Assembly: GCA_026120185.1 (NCBI GenBank)
Contig: JANUWF010000008.1
Location: 4,960,001 to 5,024,000, forward strand
Length of the DNA stretch: 64,000 nucleotides
DNA from: Voacanga thouarsii
Taxonomy: Eukaryota; Streptophyta; Magnoliopsida; Gentianales; Apocynaceae
Direction: 5' to 3'
In this document: one piece after another, positions 44,387-56,136 of the stretch
Numbering within the stretch: position 1 is the stretch's first letter
How the letters are laid out: each line of letters starts with the position of its first letter
Notes under the pieces: model-generated
Database searches by the model: none
Told to the model about the DNA's origin: nothing
What the model saw: only the letters and a program-made list of their open reading frames with translations
Translations under genes and position numbers: made by a program

Positions 44387-45790
44387 ATGATGTCTCAAAA
44401 AGAACCCTAAGACATGTTAACCACCATTCTAGCTAGGATTGAGGAATAAGGGAGGAATATCTAAGACTTGCGAAGAGACTTTATAGAGTTACAAACCGAT
44501 CAAGAGGCAAGCTTCTAAGGTTACTCAAAAAAGGGGACAAGGGCCACAAGAAAGTCCTGGGAGAAGAGATAAAGCTCATTATACATCCCCATTGCATGCA
44601 TAATAAGGTGAAGAATGGGATGAGCACTCTCTTGCAGGATTCCAACAAATTTCCATAACAGAAGGGAGACATGGCATGAGAAGAGGAAGAGGTAGGGTCT
44701 AAGGAAAGAATGGTGGAAATAATCTAAGAGGATTAGAAAAATAATTTGAGAGAGTTAATGAATGGAATGAAGGGGAACATAGAGATATCTATGGGGAACA
44801 AAAAAGTAGATGGGGCAATAGAGGAGGTAGGAGAAATGGAAATGGAAAAGAAAGAGAGTTAAACTATATTAAAATGAAAGTTCCCACATTCTATGAAAAA
44901 AGTGATCCCGAATCCTATTTTGAGTAGGAGAGCAAGATGAAAATATTCTTTGAGTGTCATACCCATATTGAAAGATCAAAGGTGAGGTTGGCTATTTTGG
45001 GACTTTTGGAGTATGTCTTGGTATGGTGGGAGCAAGTTTATACTTAACGAAGGCAAATAGGAATGGAACCCATGCCAACTTGAAACTTGTTGAAAGACAT
45101 GATGAGAGTTAAATTTGTTCCTCACCACTATTACAATGATCTCTACCAAATGCTTCAATCCCTAAAGTAAGGAAATAAATGTGTGGAGGATTATCATAAG
45201 GATGTGGAGGTGATGTTGATGAGGGCTTATGTTAATGTGGATCCTAGAGCAACAAGGGCTAGATTTCTGAGAGGATTGAATAGAGAAATAACTAATGTAG
45301 TGGAGTAACAAACATATGAGAGCTTAGAAGAGATAGTGCATGCGACTATGAAGATTGAAAGGTAAGTGAAGAGAAGGGATTTTGTGAAGTCTACACCCTT
45401 GCTTCCAACTACATCTAGTAAATTTCCTAACAAGAAAAAAGGGGTGACTAAACTATTTCAAAGTGAGTATCACAAACCAAAGGAGGATTGTTAGCCCAAA
45501 AAAAGAATGGAAGTTAAGGGATGAGAGGAACAAATACAAGGGAAAGGCCATGGAAAGATCCTAATAGAATAGGGACATCAAATACTTCAAATGTCTTGGA
45601 TATGAACATATGGCCCATGAATGCCCTAGCAAGAGAAGCATGTACACCAATACCTATGGAGAGCTGTCTACCTAAGAAAAAGATAAGAGAGATAAGAATG
45701 ATGACGAACAAGATAAGGACGGGAGTAAAGGGAGTGATGATGGGGAGATTATTAGTCAAGAGTATACTTTAGTAGGTGTAGCAAGAAAGT
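44387..45790 (+). pseudogene. Element D gag
   Basis: Start at the ATG-ATG pair 44387/44390 (MSQKEP, then stop, MLTTILARIEE). The gag core is readable at about 44870-45400: MKVPTFYEKSDPESYFE, MKIFFECHTHIERSKVRLAI, LVWWEQ, MMRVKFVPHHYYNDLYQMLQ, VEDYHKDVEVMLMRAYV, RARFLRGLNREI, the retrotransposon gag fold region. A zinc knuckle at about 45590-45630 reads Y-F-K-C-L-G-Y-E-H-M-A-H-E-C, the first Cys replaced by Tyr. At least eight stops. Gag would package element RNA. Confidence 0.8.
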
Positions 45791-46560
45791 TATTGAGCTC
45801 ACAAGCAATTGAGAACCAAAACCATCAACAACTTGAGAATATTTTCTACACTCAGTGCTTGATCAACAAAACACCTTGTAGTGTTATCATTGATAGCGGA
45901 AGTTGCACTAATGTCATTAGCTCTAGCTTGGTTGATGAATTGAGATTGACTTGGATGAAACATCCAATACCCTATAAGCTTCAATGGTTAAATAATAGTA
46001 GAGAACTATGGGTAAACAAACAAGTGCTAGTGGCTTTTGAGATGGAAAAATATAAAGATAATGTGATATGTGATGTGATGCCAATGCAAGTGGACCACAT
46101 GCTTCTTGGGAAGCCTTGGCAATATAACCAGCATGTGAAGCATGATGGAAAAAGAAACACACTTATGTAGCTTGCAAGGAAGGCATGAAATACACCCTTC
46201 TTCCTATATCTCCAAAGGCGGTGAATGGTGATCAAAAACTTATGAGAGAAAATGAGAAGAATAAAAATATAGAAAATGCTAAACAAAGATAAGAAAATAA
46301 GAGGAAAGAACGAGAGATTAGAGAAAAAGAGTTGAGAGAAAGGATGGAAAAGCCAAAGCCTTTGATGATCAAAGATAAGAGTGAGCAAAAAAAAAAAAAA
46401 AAAAAAAAGAAAGAAAGAAGAGAGTGGAGAAAAAAAAAAGTGAATTTCTCTGCCTAGGAGAGTGAGATCGTTGAAGCTATAGAATCTAATGAACCAATTA
46501 TTCTTCTCATTTGTAAATTTTCTTTTACCTCGACTAATGATTCTACTTCTTTCTTGTCTC
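45791..46560 (+). pseudogene. Element D protease and linker
   Basis: Open 45793-46170: NIFYTQCLINKTPCSVIIDS, then SGSCTNVISSSLVDELRL (aspartic protease D-S-G), PYKLQWLNNSRELWVNKQVL and MPMQVDHMLLGKPWQYNQHV, a well-conserved protease with the LLG-x-PWQ box. A TAG ends it at 46168. The Lys/Arg/Glu-rich linker 46200-46440 contains A-runs and three stops. The 193-codon minus-strand frame 45981-46562 is a shadow of this A-rich stretch. Confidence 0.82.
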
Positions 46561-47819
46561 AAGAAATTATGGACTCATTTAAGATATATTTCCTATGGAG
46601 ATTCCCAGAGGATTACCACCATTAAGGGGCATAGAGTACCAAATTGATTTTGTGCCCAATGCCATCATTTCAAATCGACTGACTTATAGGAGAAATCCAG
46701 AGGAGGCTAAAGAACTTCAAAATCAAATGGATGAATTGCTAGAGAAGGGGCATGTAAGAAAAAGCTTGAGTCCTTGTGCGGTTTCCCTCCTTTTGGTCCC
46801 TAAGAAAGATCGGACATGGAGAATGTGCGTGAACTGTCAAGCCATAAACAACATCACGGTAAAGTATCGCTATCTTATTCCTAGATTAGATGATTTACTT
46901 GATGAATTGTATGGTGCATGTGTGCTCTCTAAAATTTATTTGAGGTCAGGCTATTATGAAATTAGGTTAAGAGAGGGTGATGAATGGAAAACGGCTTTTA
47001 AAACTAAGCAAGGCTTGTATGAGTGGCTTGTTATAACTTTTGGGCTTTTTAATACTCCTACTACCTTTACGCTTTTAATGAACTATGCTTTAAGGGATTT
47101 CATTGGCAAATTTGTTGTTGTCTATTTAGATAATCTATTGATATCTATGCAAGTCTTATGCGGATTATTTGAATCATCTTCAATGTGTACTTGTGGCACT
47201 TCATAGAAAAATGTTGTATGCTAATCTTGAAAAGTGCACATTTTGTTTGGAGAAAATTATATTTCTTATGTATGTTGTAAGTTCTAAGGGGATTGAGGTT
47301 GATGAAGGAAAAATTCATACTATCCGAGATTGACCTATTCCTACTACCATAGCCCAAGGTAGAAGCTTCCATAGGTTAGCAAGTTTCTATAGGAGATTCA
47401 TTAGGAACTTTAGTACTATAGCTGACTTTTTGACCGAAGCAGTGAAAAAGAACGTGGGATTTAAGTGGGAGGAAGAACAAGAAAAGGCTTTTAAAACCCT
47501 AAAAGAAATTTTAAGCTAAGCCTCAATCATCGTCTTACCTAATTTTAACAAAGCATTTGAGATTGAGTGTGACGCGAGTGGAATGGGAATAGGAGTAGTT
47601 TTAATCCAAGACCAAAAACCCATTGCTTATTTTAGTAAAAAGTTGTCCAGGGTTGCCCTCAACTATTTTACTTATGACAAGGAACTCTTCGACTTAGTTA
47701 GGACGTTAGAGCATTGGCAACACTACCTCTTTCCCAAAGAGTTTGTGATCCACACTGACCATGAGACCTTTAAGCATCTTAAGAGCCAATATAATTTAAA
47801 CAAAAGACATGCACGTTAG
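46561..47819 (+). pseudogene. Element D reverse transcriptase and RNase H
   Basis: 46595-47206 is open: EIPRGLPPLRGIEYQIDFVP, NPEEAKELQNQMDELLEKGH, SPCAVSLLLVPKKDRTWRMC, CQAINNITVKYRYLIPRLDD, FKTKQGLYEWLVITFGLFNT. The catalytic box is VVVYLDN instead of YxDD, so the second catalytic Asp is lost. A frameshift near 47150 leads to LNHLQCVLVALHRKMLYANL, then RSFHRLASFYRRFIRNFSTI, and RNase [61 protein letters not shown]. It copies RNA to DNA in intact relatives; this copy is catalytically dead. Confidence 0.88.
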
Positions 47820-49189
47820 ATAGAGTTCATTGGAGCATGTTCCTTTGTCATCCAACACGAGAAAGGTAAGGAAAATATTATGACAGATACTCTATCACGA
47901 AGGTATGTACCTTTTAACTCTTGATGCTCATTTGCTTGGTTTTGGAATGTTAAAGAAGATGTATGCCAATGATGAAGAATTTGGTGAGATCTTCCTTCCT
48001 TGTGAGAGAAATGGCATTAGGAAATTTTATAGAAGTGAGGGGCTCTTGTTTAAGAAAAATAGGCTATGTGTGCCTAGAGGATCCATTAGACAATTATTAG
48101 TTAAAGAAGCCCATGGAGGGGGGGGTTGATGGGACACTTTGGCATTGCTAAGACCTTAGGCATTTTGAAAGAGCATTTCTTTTGGCCAAGGATAAAAAGA
48201 GACATTGAGAGGTTTTGTGGATAATATGTCATTTGTAGAAAGGTAAAATCTAAGTCCTTACCTCACAACCTATACACTTCCTTATCCAACCCCACTATAC
48301 CTTGGGTTAACATCTCCATGGACTTTATTTTAGACTTGCCTAGGGCCAAGCAAGAGAAGGACTTTATATTTGTAGTAATAGATAGGGTTTCTAAAATGAC
48401 ACATTTCATTGCTTGCTCAAAATTTAACAATTCCTCTTTTATTGTAGATTTATTATTCAAAGAAGTAGTAAGAATGCATGGAATTCTAAGGACCATTGTG
48501 TCGGATCAAGATACAAAGTTTCTTAGTCATTTTAGAAGATTTTATGGGGCAAACTTAGAACTAACCTCTAATTTTTCATAGTTTGCCACCCCCAAATGGA
48601 TGGGCAAACGGAAGTGGTTAATCGAACTCTCACACAACTCATGAGAGTCATCATAAAGAAGAACTTGAAGAGTTGGGAAGATTGTCTATCACATATTGAG
48701 TTTGCCTACAATTGTACTACGCACTCCACTACTTCCATTTCACCTTTTGAAATTTTTTATTGCTTTAACCCACTAACTCCATTAGATTTAGTTCTTTTGA
48801 CCATAGGAAATCTTTCAAGCTTAGATGATAAGAAGAAGGATGAAATAATCAAAGCAATCCATGAAAGAGTTAATGAAACATTGGCAAAAGAAATGCAAGC
48901 AAAACCTTAGATAGAAACCAAGACCACAAGAAGATGAACTTTGCATCGGGAGACTAGTGTGGGTGCATCTTCAAAAAGAAAGGTTTCTTATGAAATGCAA
49001 ATCCAAACTCAATCCTAGGGGAGATGGACCATTTCAATTGTTGGAGCTCATTGGAGACAACGTATACAAAATTGATCTACCCGATGAGTACAATATTAGT
49101 GCTACTTTCAATGTGAGTGACCTTTATCCTTTTAAGGTAGGGAGTGAAGATGATTCGAGGGTGAATTCTTTTCAAGAAGGGGGAGGTGA
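47820..49189 (+). pseudogene. Element D integrase
   Basis: ERNGIRKFYRSEGLLFKKNR, then LLVKEAH at the zinc domain; a run of nine G at 48118-48126 shifts the frame, after which MGHFGIAKTLGILKEHFFWP continues in another frame. Core: ISMDFILDLPRAKQEKDFIF (first Asp), MHGILRTIVSDQDTKFLSHF (second Asp), a frame change, and DGQTEVVNRTLTQLMR (catalytic Glu) in the open piece 48596-48910. The C-terminal domain at 48957 on: MWVHLQKERF, KLNPRGDGPFQLLELIGDNV, YKIDLPDEYNISATFNVSDL. All three DDE residues can be found but never in one frame. Confidence 0.87.
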
Positions 49190-49607
49190 TGAGATTCAAC
49201 CTCATCAATATGAAGAATTCACACAAAAAGGAGGAGATACTCAAGTAAGCTCACAAGGACCTATGACAAAGGCAAGAATGAAGAAATTTCAAGAAGGACT
49301 CCATGCATTCATAAAACCATGTTTGAAAATAGAGGAGCCTTGGAGGGCATGTGGGGTATTCAAGGAATATAATGTGATGACCATTGAAGAAATGGGACAA
49401 GAAGAAACTAAGAAAGACCAAAGTATAGCTGGAAATAGGATGCACGGCCTCATGCATAGGCATGCAGCTGGCCGCACATCAAAGGCACACCCTTCAATAG
49501 GTGTGCATGCCATGATACATGACCATAGCTCAAGCCGTGTATCAAGGTTGCGTACATGCACGGTCATGCATAAAGGGTGTACAATTCACAATATGTTTTA
49601 CACCTAG
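48957..49607 (+). pseudogene. Element D pol C-terminus reading into the 3' LTR
   Basis: The open 216-codon frame starts in the integrase C-terminal domain and passes the LTR boundary (49190) without a stop. Inside the LTR it reads EIQPHQYEEFTQKGGD, SQGPMTKARMKKFQEGLHAF (matching the GPITR.RAKK conserved tail of many plant gypsy Pols) and LKIEEPWRACGVFKEYNVMT, then an unconserved tail over the GC-island repeats. The end of Pol is thus encoded by the U3 part of the LTR. Overlap of the pol end with the LTR is known for some CRM-group elements. Confidence 0.75.
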
Positions 49608-50403
49608 AAGATCGATGCATGGCCAACTAGCACGTGCTCGTGCGTTTCTTAGAATTTTTTGGTCCCAAAAGTTCAATGCATGGCCAAGCTACACAGCCGT
49701 GGAATTGAACGTACACCTTGTAACTCGATGGTAGCACGGCTATGCAGGGCCACAACATGCCCATGTCGAGTTGGGGACATTACTATGCCGAGTCCTTTTA
49801 AGTTATTTCGGTCTATTTTGCACTTTTCACGACTTGTATGATTAATTAAGGCTATAATACTTGTTTTTAATACTGTTTTGAGTAGGATTAAGCTTCTTAA
49901 TATCCCGAGGGCTTTTGATGTATAAAGTCTCCTTTTCTCTTTGACAAGACAATACATTGCATTTGAATATATGAAATTTGAGAGGTTATTCCTCAATAGT
50001 TCTTACCAACACCAAGACCTAGCTTATGGGTTAGTCCTCCCTTAGTTAAGTCTCTAAATTTCTATCGATAATTTTGTTGGATGTTCTTGAATTGGTCTTA
50101 GGAGCCTTGTTCTTCTAAGGTTAGTCTTAGATTCCATATAGGGTGCCTATAGTCTCCTAACTCCTTGATCTTGGGTTCTTTGTTGTCCCTTAGATATTGA
50201 GTTGAGTCTATAGTGAATCTTCACTATTAATCTAGGGTCTTTAAAACTTAGATCTTCAAGGGTTGTTAGATTGTGGTAAGATAGTTCTCTACTCTTCTTA
50301 AGTCACCAAATTTCTTATATTTGACTCCCATTCGCAAAGCTGAATTTCAAGCCACTCAAACCTTAACATGTGACACAAGAATAATTTTCCCAAACTCATA
50401 TCA
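49190..50403 (+). mobile_element. Element D 3' LTR
   Basis: It starts TGAGATTCAACCTC right after the purine tract and ends CAAACTCATATCA. It is the counterpart of 42260-43483, without the poly-G expansion; several CG pairs of the 5' LTR GC island are TG/CA here (for example GCACGGCTATGCAGG for GCACGGCCGTGTAGG), as expected from deamination of methylated CpG. Confidence 0.88.
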
Positions 50404-53160
50404 TTTTTGTTTTTAGAATACAATTTTAGAATCCTATATGAAGTAGGATTTTGTATGGCTAAAGGAAATGGATTTCCAGCCGCCATTATTTGAGAAAAAG
50501 AATTCCTCTAGTTTTGTAAATCTTAAATTTCGAATATTGAGAAGAAAATTCAACATTTATCCATTAAATTATTAATTATCTTTCTTTGATGCATTCTCCT
50601 AATTTTAAGCCCAAAATTCTAGTTGGAGAATAGCCTTGTATCCACCACATTTGAGGAACTTTTAGCCCTAATAAAACTCCTAAGAAGCCTAGGAGAAGAT
50701 CTCTTTAAATCTAGGAATAATTCTGTCTAGTTAATTTATTTATTATCTTTTATAAACAAGAATATTTTCTTCACTTAAAACTCTTCGTTTCTCCCCTTAA
50801 TGGTTTTGGTTACTCTAGCTTCTCTACTCCTCTCTTGGCCGAACAACAAGATCAAATTCCAGTAGCCAAAAGTCTTTCCTTCCTACTCTAGCGGGCTAAA
50901 ACATAAGGAGGTTGAAGATAGACTCTCAATCCTACTAGAACTTCAAAGACCTATCCTTTCTCTAGATAGAGTTGGAGATTAACTTAACTACATCATACCA
51001 TCTCTCACACACCAAAGGAACTGAAATTTATATGCCCTCATAGTAGATTTCGGCCAACACTTGCACACACAAACTTTCAGTTTCTCTCCCACACAACCAA
51101 AATAACACGAGCAACACCAAAACACCTAACAATTGCACAAAAGCTGAACAACAAGTACACTTCTTTCCCCTATTCTTCTCGGCCATATTGCGTGCATTAA
51201 GCAAGTAGTTATTTTCAAGACTTCTTGGGTTAAACTAAGACATAAACAACACATTTTAGTTTTGAAGAACACAAAGATCAAACTTATATTCTCCCCTCTC
51301 AAGGAAAAACCAAGACAATCGTCTACATTACAAGCTTTCTCTCATCTTCTCTCAAAACACTCTTCTTTTGCTTCTCTTAAGTTTGAACCACATATACACC
51401 TTACTCCATTCATCAACACAAATCGAAAGCTTTCTTTTTCTACAAACAAACACATTCACGTATCATACTATCACTAATCATTCGGATCAATCAAAGATAT
51501 CTTAAGGTAAATCTCTTATTTTACCCTCATTTCTTCTGCATCTTCTCTAACAACCGAAACTAAGGGACTGATTTTCCCTTTTCCTTGCAAACACATGGTT
51601 AACCTGGAAGATCTAGGTGTGACATTTTGTTCTTCTCTCAAGTGGATTCAAGTTGGTCACCAAGGACGTCATCTATTATTCTCAATAGATCTGCTCTACT
51701 AAGAGGTAAATCTTAAGGTTATCTAAAACTATTTGAATGATTTTGTTAACTCAATTCATTTAGAGAATGTGATAGTTGAGATGTGATCTCTTGATTTTGT
51801 TAAGCATTACTTATAAATTAAATGATATAGAGGATTTATATTTTTAAATTGATTAATCTTTATGAGTTAAAGGTGGAGTTGTTGAATTATAAGTATGAGT
51901 ATGTGATGGAAGGACTTTTTGCTATGTTTTGGTCATATGATTAATTTGCGATACTTTAATGATTTCATTGGTTTATATAAATTTGATCACATGAATATTT
52001 GGATCAGTTTCAGATCTATGAATATTATTTGGGGAAAACTTATGTATTGATGAGACAGTTAAACATGAGATTGCTTGTTAGAACTATAGATCTGGTTGAT
52101 TTGAATGATTTTGATTGTACTATGTATTGGGATAGAATATGACTATGATACATTATATAGTTTTAAATAAGGGGTTTATCTAAAGTGAAAGATCAAGGCA
52201 GTTGATATTATATATCTATATAAACTACTACAAGTAAATCCTTGCAATATATTTTATGAATCAAAGATATAAATTGTAAGTCAATTATGAACTAATGAAT
52301 ATCTCAATGGTGTAATTACTTTAGATGCAAGCTCTTTCATTAAAGGGTTTCATTCAAACAAGGATTTTAGAAAAATAAATATCTTTTATTTTTAAAATGA
52401 TGTTCAACAATTATCTGAAAACCATTCTTGCATGACCAAAATGTTTGAAATTGATTATATTGAGATTGGTTCTTGAGCTATATGTTAATATGTTGAGTAC
52501 TCGATAAGGGTAGGCCACTAGGACTAGCATTGGAAAGGTAGGATAAGTCTCCTAGTAGGAGGCCACCTCTGAAAGATGAGCTTTATCTAGCAAAGGCGAG
52601 AGTTCTAATACATCAGGCCAGTCTGAACTAGCACCACAGTTCAAGTGGGATATTATTCCAGAGTGGACAATTGGTAACTTAGGGTAAAGAATAGAGAAGT
52701 ATTTTACCTAGTAGAGTGATCATCCACTGCACTGTGATGTAGGGTTTTATAGTGTCCATCATGATGTAAGGTTCCATGGCAAAAGCTACGATATAGGGTT
52801 TCATAGCGCACTTTTTGAGTGCGGTCTTTTGTAAAGTTATACAATTGTGATTTCTTGAGAAAATGTGCAAAACACCACTCAATATTATATACAAAACGTA
52901 TTTGACTTGCAATCAACTTTTAAGAATAATTTCAAAAGTACATATATGAAATCTTTTTAAAATCAATTAAGAGCTTACACAAGACTTATTGAGATTATTT
53001 TCTCACTTATTTGTATCATATTTCAGAGATATCAGATTTGATTAGAATAGACGTTGGAGATTGAAGAATGATATTTTTATTTTATTGTATTTTCTTTTGA
53101 GAGACGATTTTGGTTGTTAATTTTTTGATACCTGTACTTAATTTATTATTTCCATTGTAA

Positions 53161-53734
53161 TAAATTAAGGATTTATTTTACTTTAAATTTCTTTAAATTA
53201 TTGTAAAGACCCTTGGTTCTTTGGATGAGGTGACATCCCTACCTTTTTTGAGTATGTAAGTAGTAGAGTATTACAAGTGGTATTAGAGCTTAGGTTTAGG
53301 CTAATAACCCAATTGTTTAGTATTTATATTTTAAGTATATGATCTAGTGTTGACCTTTGTGTTCTATTTATAGGATGGTTAGAAGATTCGCTTTAGTCAC
53401 ACGAGATTGTCCTCCAGGTTGTAGACCTACCCCAATAGACCTACCCCCTTCTGATTCATAGTTTAGTCCTAGATTAGATTGGTTTGACTAGAGAGTAGCG
53501 ATAATGAGACGGAAGTCAAGATACCTAACCTTCCCTTTCCTGCGAATGTTAAAAGCGAGATAGTGATAGATATCCCTGAGCCAGAGATACCTGAGCTAGA
53601 GGGTGATGACAATATTGTCAAGACATAGCACCCCCTATCTCAATGATTAATCTAGTCACCAATAGTGAGATAGAAGAGAAGGAGAAGATAGCCAACAATG
53701 ATGGTAAGGGTAAGGATGAGATGGATGTAGATGA
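53161..53734 (+). repeat. Tandem duplication unit 1: LTR end, primer site and pre-gag start of element E
   Basis: It begins TAAATTAAGGATTTATTTTA, includes the LTR end at 53275, the primer site TGGTATTAGAGCT (53278-53290) and the pre-gag start ATG at 53375, and ends in GATGTAGATGA. Confidence 0.85.
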
Positions 53735-54470
53735 TAAATTAAGGATTTATTTTACTTTAATTTTTTTTACCTTATTGTAAAGACCCCTAGTCCTTTGGAC
53801 GGGGCGACATCCCTACCTTTTTTAGGTACATAAGTAGCAGGGTATTACAAGTGATATTAGAGCTTAGATTTAGACTAATAACCAAATTTTTTAGTATTTA
53901 TATTTTCAGTATATGATCTAGTGCTGACTTGTGTGTTCTGTTTATAGGATAGTTAGAAAATTCCCCTTAGTCACACGAGATTGGCTTCTAGGTTGTAGAC
54001 CTACCCCCTTCTGATTCATAGTTTGGTCCTAGATTAGATTTGTTTGACTAGAGAGTAGCAACAATGAGATGGAAGTCAAGATACCTAACCTTCCCTTACT
54101 TGCGAGTGTTAAGAGTGAGATGGTGATAGATATCCCTAAGCCAGAGATACTTGAGCTAGAGGGTGATGATAACATTGTGCAAGACATAGCATCCCCTATC
54201 TCAGTGATTAATCCAGTCACCGATAGTGAGGGAGAAAAGGAGAAGAAGATAGCCAACAATAATGGTGAGGGTAAGGATAAGATGGATGTAGATGATAATG
54301 GGGATGGAAAGGAGGTTGATATTTTAGGAGATGAGAATGATGATAAGATAGAAGTTTTTTATGGTAAGGGAAGAGAGGAGTTAGCGAATTCAGTCAAGGA
54401 AGAGGAGGAAGAGCCAATTGTAGCACCTAGGACCCCGTTGCGAAATAGAGCAGAGGCGGCGGAAAATAAA
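53375..54470 (+). pseudogene. Element E pre-gag ORF (decayed, partly duplicated)
   Basis: The first copy starts MVRRFALVTRDCPPGCRPTP, about 85 bp after the primer site, and breaks at a TAG. The second copy, open from 54069, reads MEVKIPNLPLLASVKSEM, VIDIPKPEILELEGDDNIV, SPISVINPVTDSEGEKE, then a long Asp/Glu/Lys/Asn tail and VAPRTPLRNRAEAAEN. The MVR start, the VIDIP and VINPVTDSEGE strings and the position match the pre-gag ORF of element C (MVR, VIDLVTDSEDEE). The SUMO-interaction-like core is weakened here (NPV for DLV). It runs into a J-family LTR near 54455. Confidence 0.65.
53735..54298 (+). repeat. Tandem duplication unit 2 of the same segment
   Basis: The copy starts again with TAAATTAAGGATTTATTTTA, 574 bp after unit 1, and carries a second LTR end (TATTACA, 53849), a second primer-site-like TGATATTAGAGCT and a pre-gag start changed to ATA. 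ATAA is shared at the breakpoint (GTAGATGATAA against TTGTAATAAA), consistent with microhomology-mediated duplication. Confidence 0.85.
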
Positions 54471-56136
54471 ACGAGATACCATCCCAGGACCCGCCTATGT
54501 GTGGAAAACAAGACATAAAGATAATAAATGTAGCAGCTTTTTACCTTTGTTTGATTGTTCGAAGAACAAAAATTTCTTCTTCAAGTTGAGGCGCAATCCA
54601 GCAATTCTCTAGATCCAACTTCACAAGAGTGGAGAATGTCTAACTACTATAATCACAGTGTGTGATTATCTCTAACAGTAATCCACATAGAGGAATACTC
54701 AAGCACCAAAATTTTCTATGCTAGCAGAAAAAAGTGGCAACTAAGACTCTTTCACGTTTTCAGCAAAATGAGAAAGAGAGAGAAAGAGAAGAAAGAAGGT
54801 TATGTGTTGCCTAAAGTGTCCGTTAATCCAACCTCAGTTAGGGTTTCGATTATTTCATATATATATAACCGAAAAATCCTGCTAAAATTGAGAATTCTAA
54901 TTCTATTAGAATTCCCTAATTGTAATTGAAAACATCAAGTTCTCACAATTACAATTTGGACCATAAATTATAACTAATTATAATTCATCCACAACAACTT
55001 TTCTTTCTCCCAATTAACCCCACTATGTTATCAAATAACATCTTGAGTATATATAATCCTCTATTGTGTGTGACCTATTAGATTTCTCAGTCAATTGGTA
55101 GTGAGCATGAATTAATCCAAACGTCTTTAAGATTAATAATCCATAATTAATTAGAATTAATCCTATTAATTCTAATCAGGATTGGTTTATTAATTCATCA
55201 ATTAATAAACCCATATTCCCAGATCATGAGTGGTATCTAGCAACACATCATGACCACCCAAGAGTCCAGGAAGTCAAGTGGCTTGATATAAACCCTTCAA
55301 TAACAAACTTCAGTGCAATTAACTCCTTTCACCATACAATATCTCATTCGGTTTGGAGTACGGAATTAGTACCAACTCCCTCCAGAATTAATTCTGGCCC
55401 AAATACAATAGTACTTATACTAGAAACCCACTACTCTAGATGTGTATCAATTGGAACTATTTTCAATACATAATCGCCTTGGCTAAGGACTTCTCGAGCG
55501 GTAATTCCTACAAGTGGTCATGAGATATTCGCCCCTACTATTAGGAGTGGTAAATCCTTTTCGTTTATCTCACAATGTACCTAATATCCATCCCATAGGT
55601 GATTCTCGATCGAGCTCCGGAGATTGGAATCAAAGTACAATGCTCAGCAAACAAAGTACCTTGGAGATCTCAAGTCTAAGGATACTTGCACGTTTGCTAT
55701 ATTGAGATTATATCACTGGCACTAAATAGTTATCAATGTGATTATCTCAAAGTTAAGTCATCCAATGAACTTATTCCATTAATAAGCATCCATATGTTAA
55801 CTTTAAGTATCTCAATACTCACGGATATGAGAACCACTGCTTGATCAAATCAGGAAGTCTAACATATGCTAGTCTTAATGTATTAATGATGTCTTGTCTC
55901 ATTAATACTATGACTAGAGATTATTTAAGTACTAATACCATCCAGTGTAGTAGGAATCCCATATCATCATCTCTATCATAATTTTCTTAACACAGTGTTG
56001 TACTAGGGGTTTTATTGAACGATTATATTACTTAAAAGTTAACAAATGAAACTGTAAGATAAATAATGCCTTTTATTAAAATCAAATGTGTCATATACAA
56101 TGTACAAGTGATTCCCTCTAGGGCACAATAATAACA
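54455..56136 (-). mobile_element. Copia family J LTR, 3' end truncated
   Basis: It matches 20973-22708 in the same orientation from GAGATACCATCCCAGGAC (54472) to the LTR start TGTTATTATTGTGCCCTAG on the minus strand (56136). The last about 30 bases of the LTR (TGTTGGGTATCTCACG on +) are missing; instead pre-gag sequence of element E abuts. No TSD: left flank gypsy, right flank copia RNase H, so a rearrangement or deletion has joined them. Confidence 0.82.

Larger units (their letters stand above)
42260..50403 (+). mobile_element. Element D: complete Ty3/gypsy element, 8.1 kb
   Basis: Two LTRs of about 1.22 kb (42260-43483, 49190-50403) start TGAGATTC and end near CATATCA; a tRNA-iMet-like primer site follows the first and a purine tract AGAAGGGGGAGG precedes the second. 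Flanks TTTTA (42255-42259) and TTTTT (50404-50408) form a one-mismatch TSD. Gene order gag-protease-RT-RNase H-integrase identifies Ty3/gypsy. The RT line NPEEAKELQNQ, the SLSPCAV and NNITVKYRY strings and the C-terminal ASFNVSDL-type line resemble CRM/Galadriel/Reina-group chromoviruses; the clade is not settled. All coding parts contain stops or frameshifts, so it is dead. Confidence 0.88.
41683..53275 (+). mobile_element. Element E 5' LTR (Tekay-like), interrupted by element D
   Basis: The right end is sharp: GACATCCCTACC, then GTAGAGTATTACA at 53275, then a primer site. The left end is taken at GGTAATGCCCCG (one change from TGTAATGC), which pairs with GTATTACA; this boundary is less sure. 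Without element D (42260-50408) the LTR is about 3.44 kb, as expected for this group. Landmarks shared with families B and C: GTACTCGATAAGGGTAGGCC (52498), GAGTGGACAATTGGTAACTT (52660) and the ATGATGTAGGGTTTTATAG type short repeats at 52735-52810. The flanks of element D join into a continuous LTR. No gene is seen in 50409-53275. Confidence 0.7.

Noticed and set aside
45981..46562. 193-codon minus-strand ORF rich in Phe/Leu
   Set aside because: It is the reverse reading of the A/G-rich protease-RT linker of element D; long F/L runs are a composition effect.
53161..54298. Second, independent element E insertion
   Set aside because: The repeat boundary falls inside the LTR and inside the pre-gag ORF with ATAA microhomology, and no LTR start or TSD is present, so tandem duplication is the better reading.
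54069..54518. 149-codon acidic ORF as a nuclear host protein
   Set aside because: Position after primer site and similarity to the element C pre-gag ORF explain it; its last residues are J LTR sequence.
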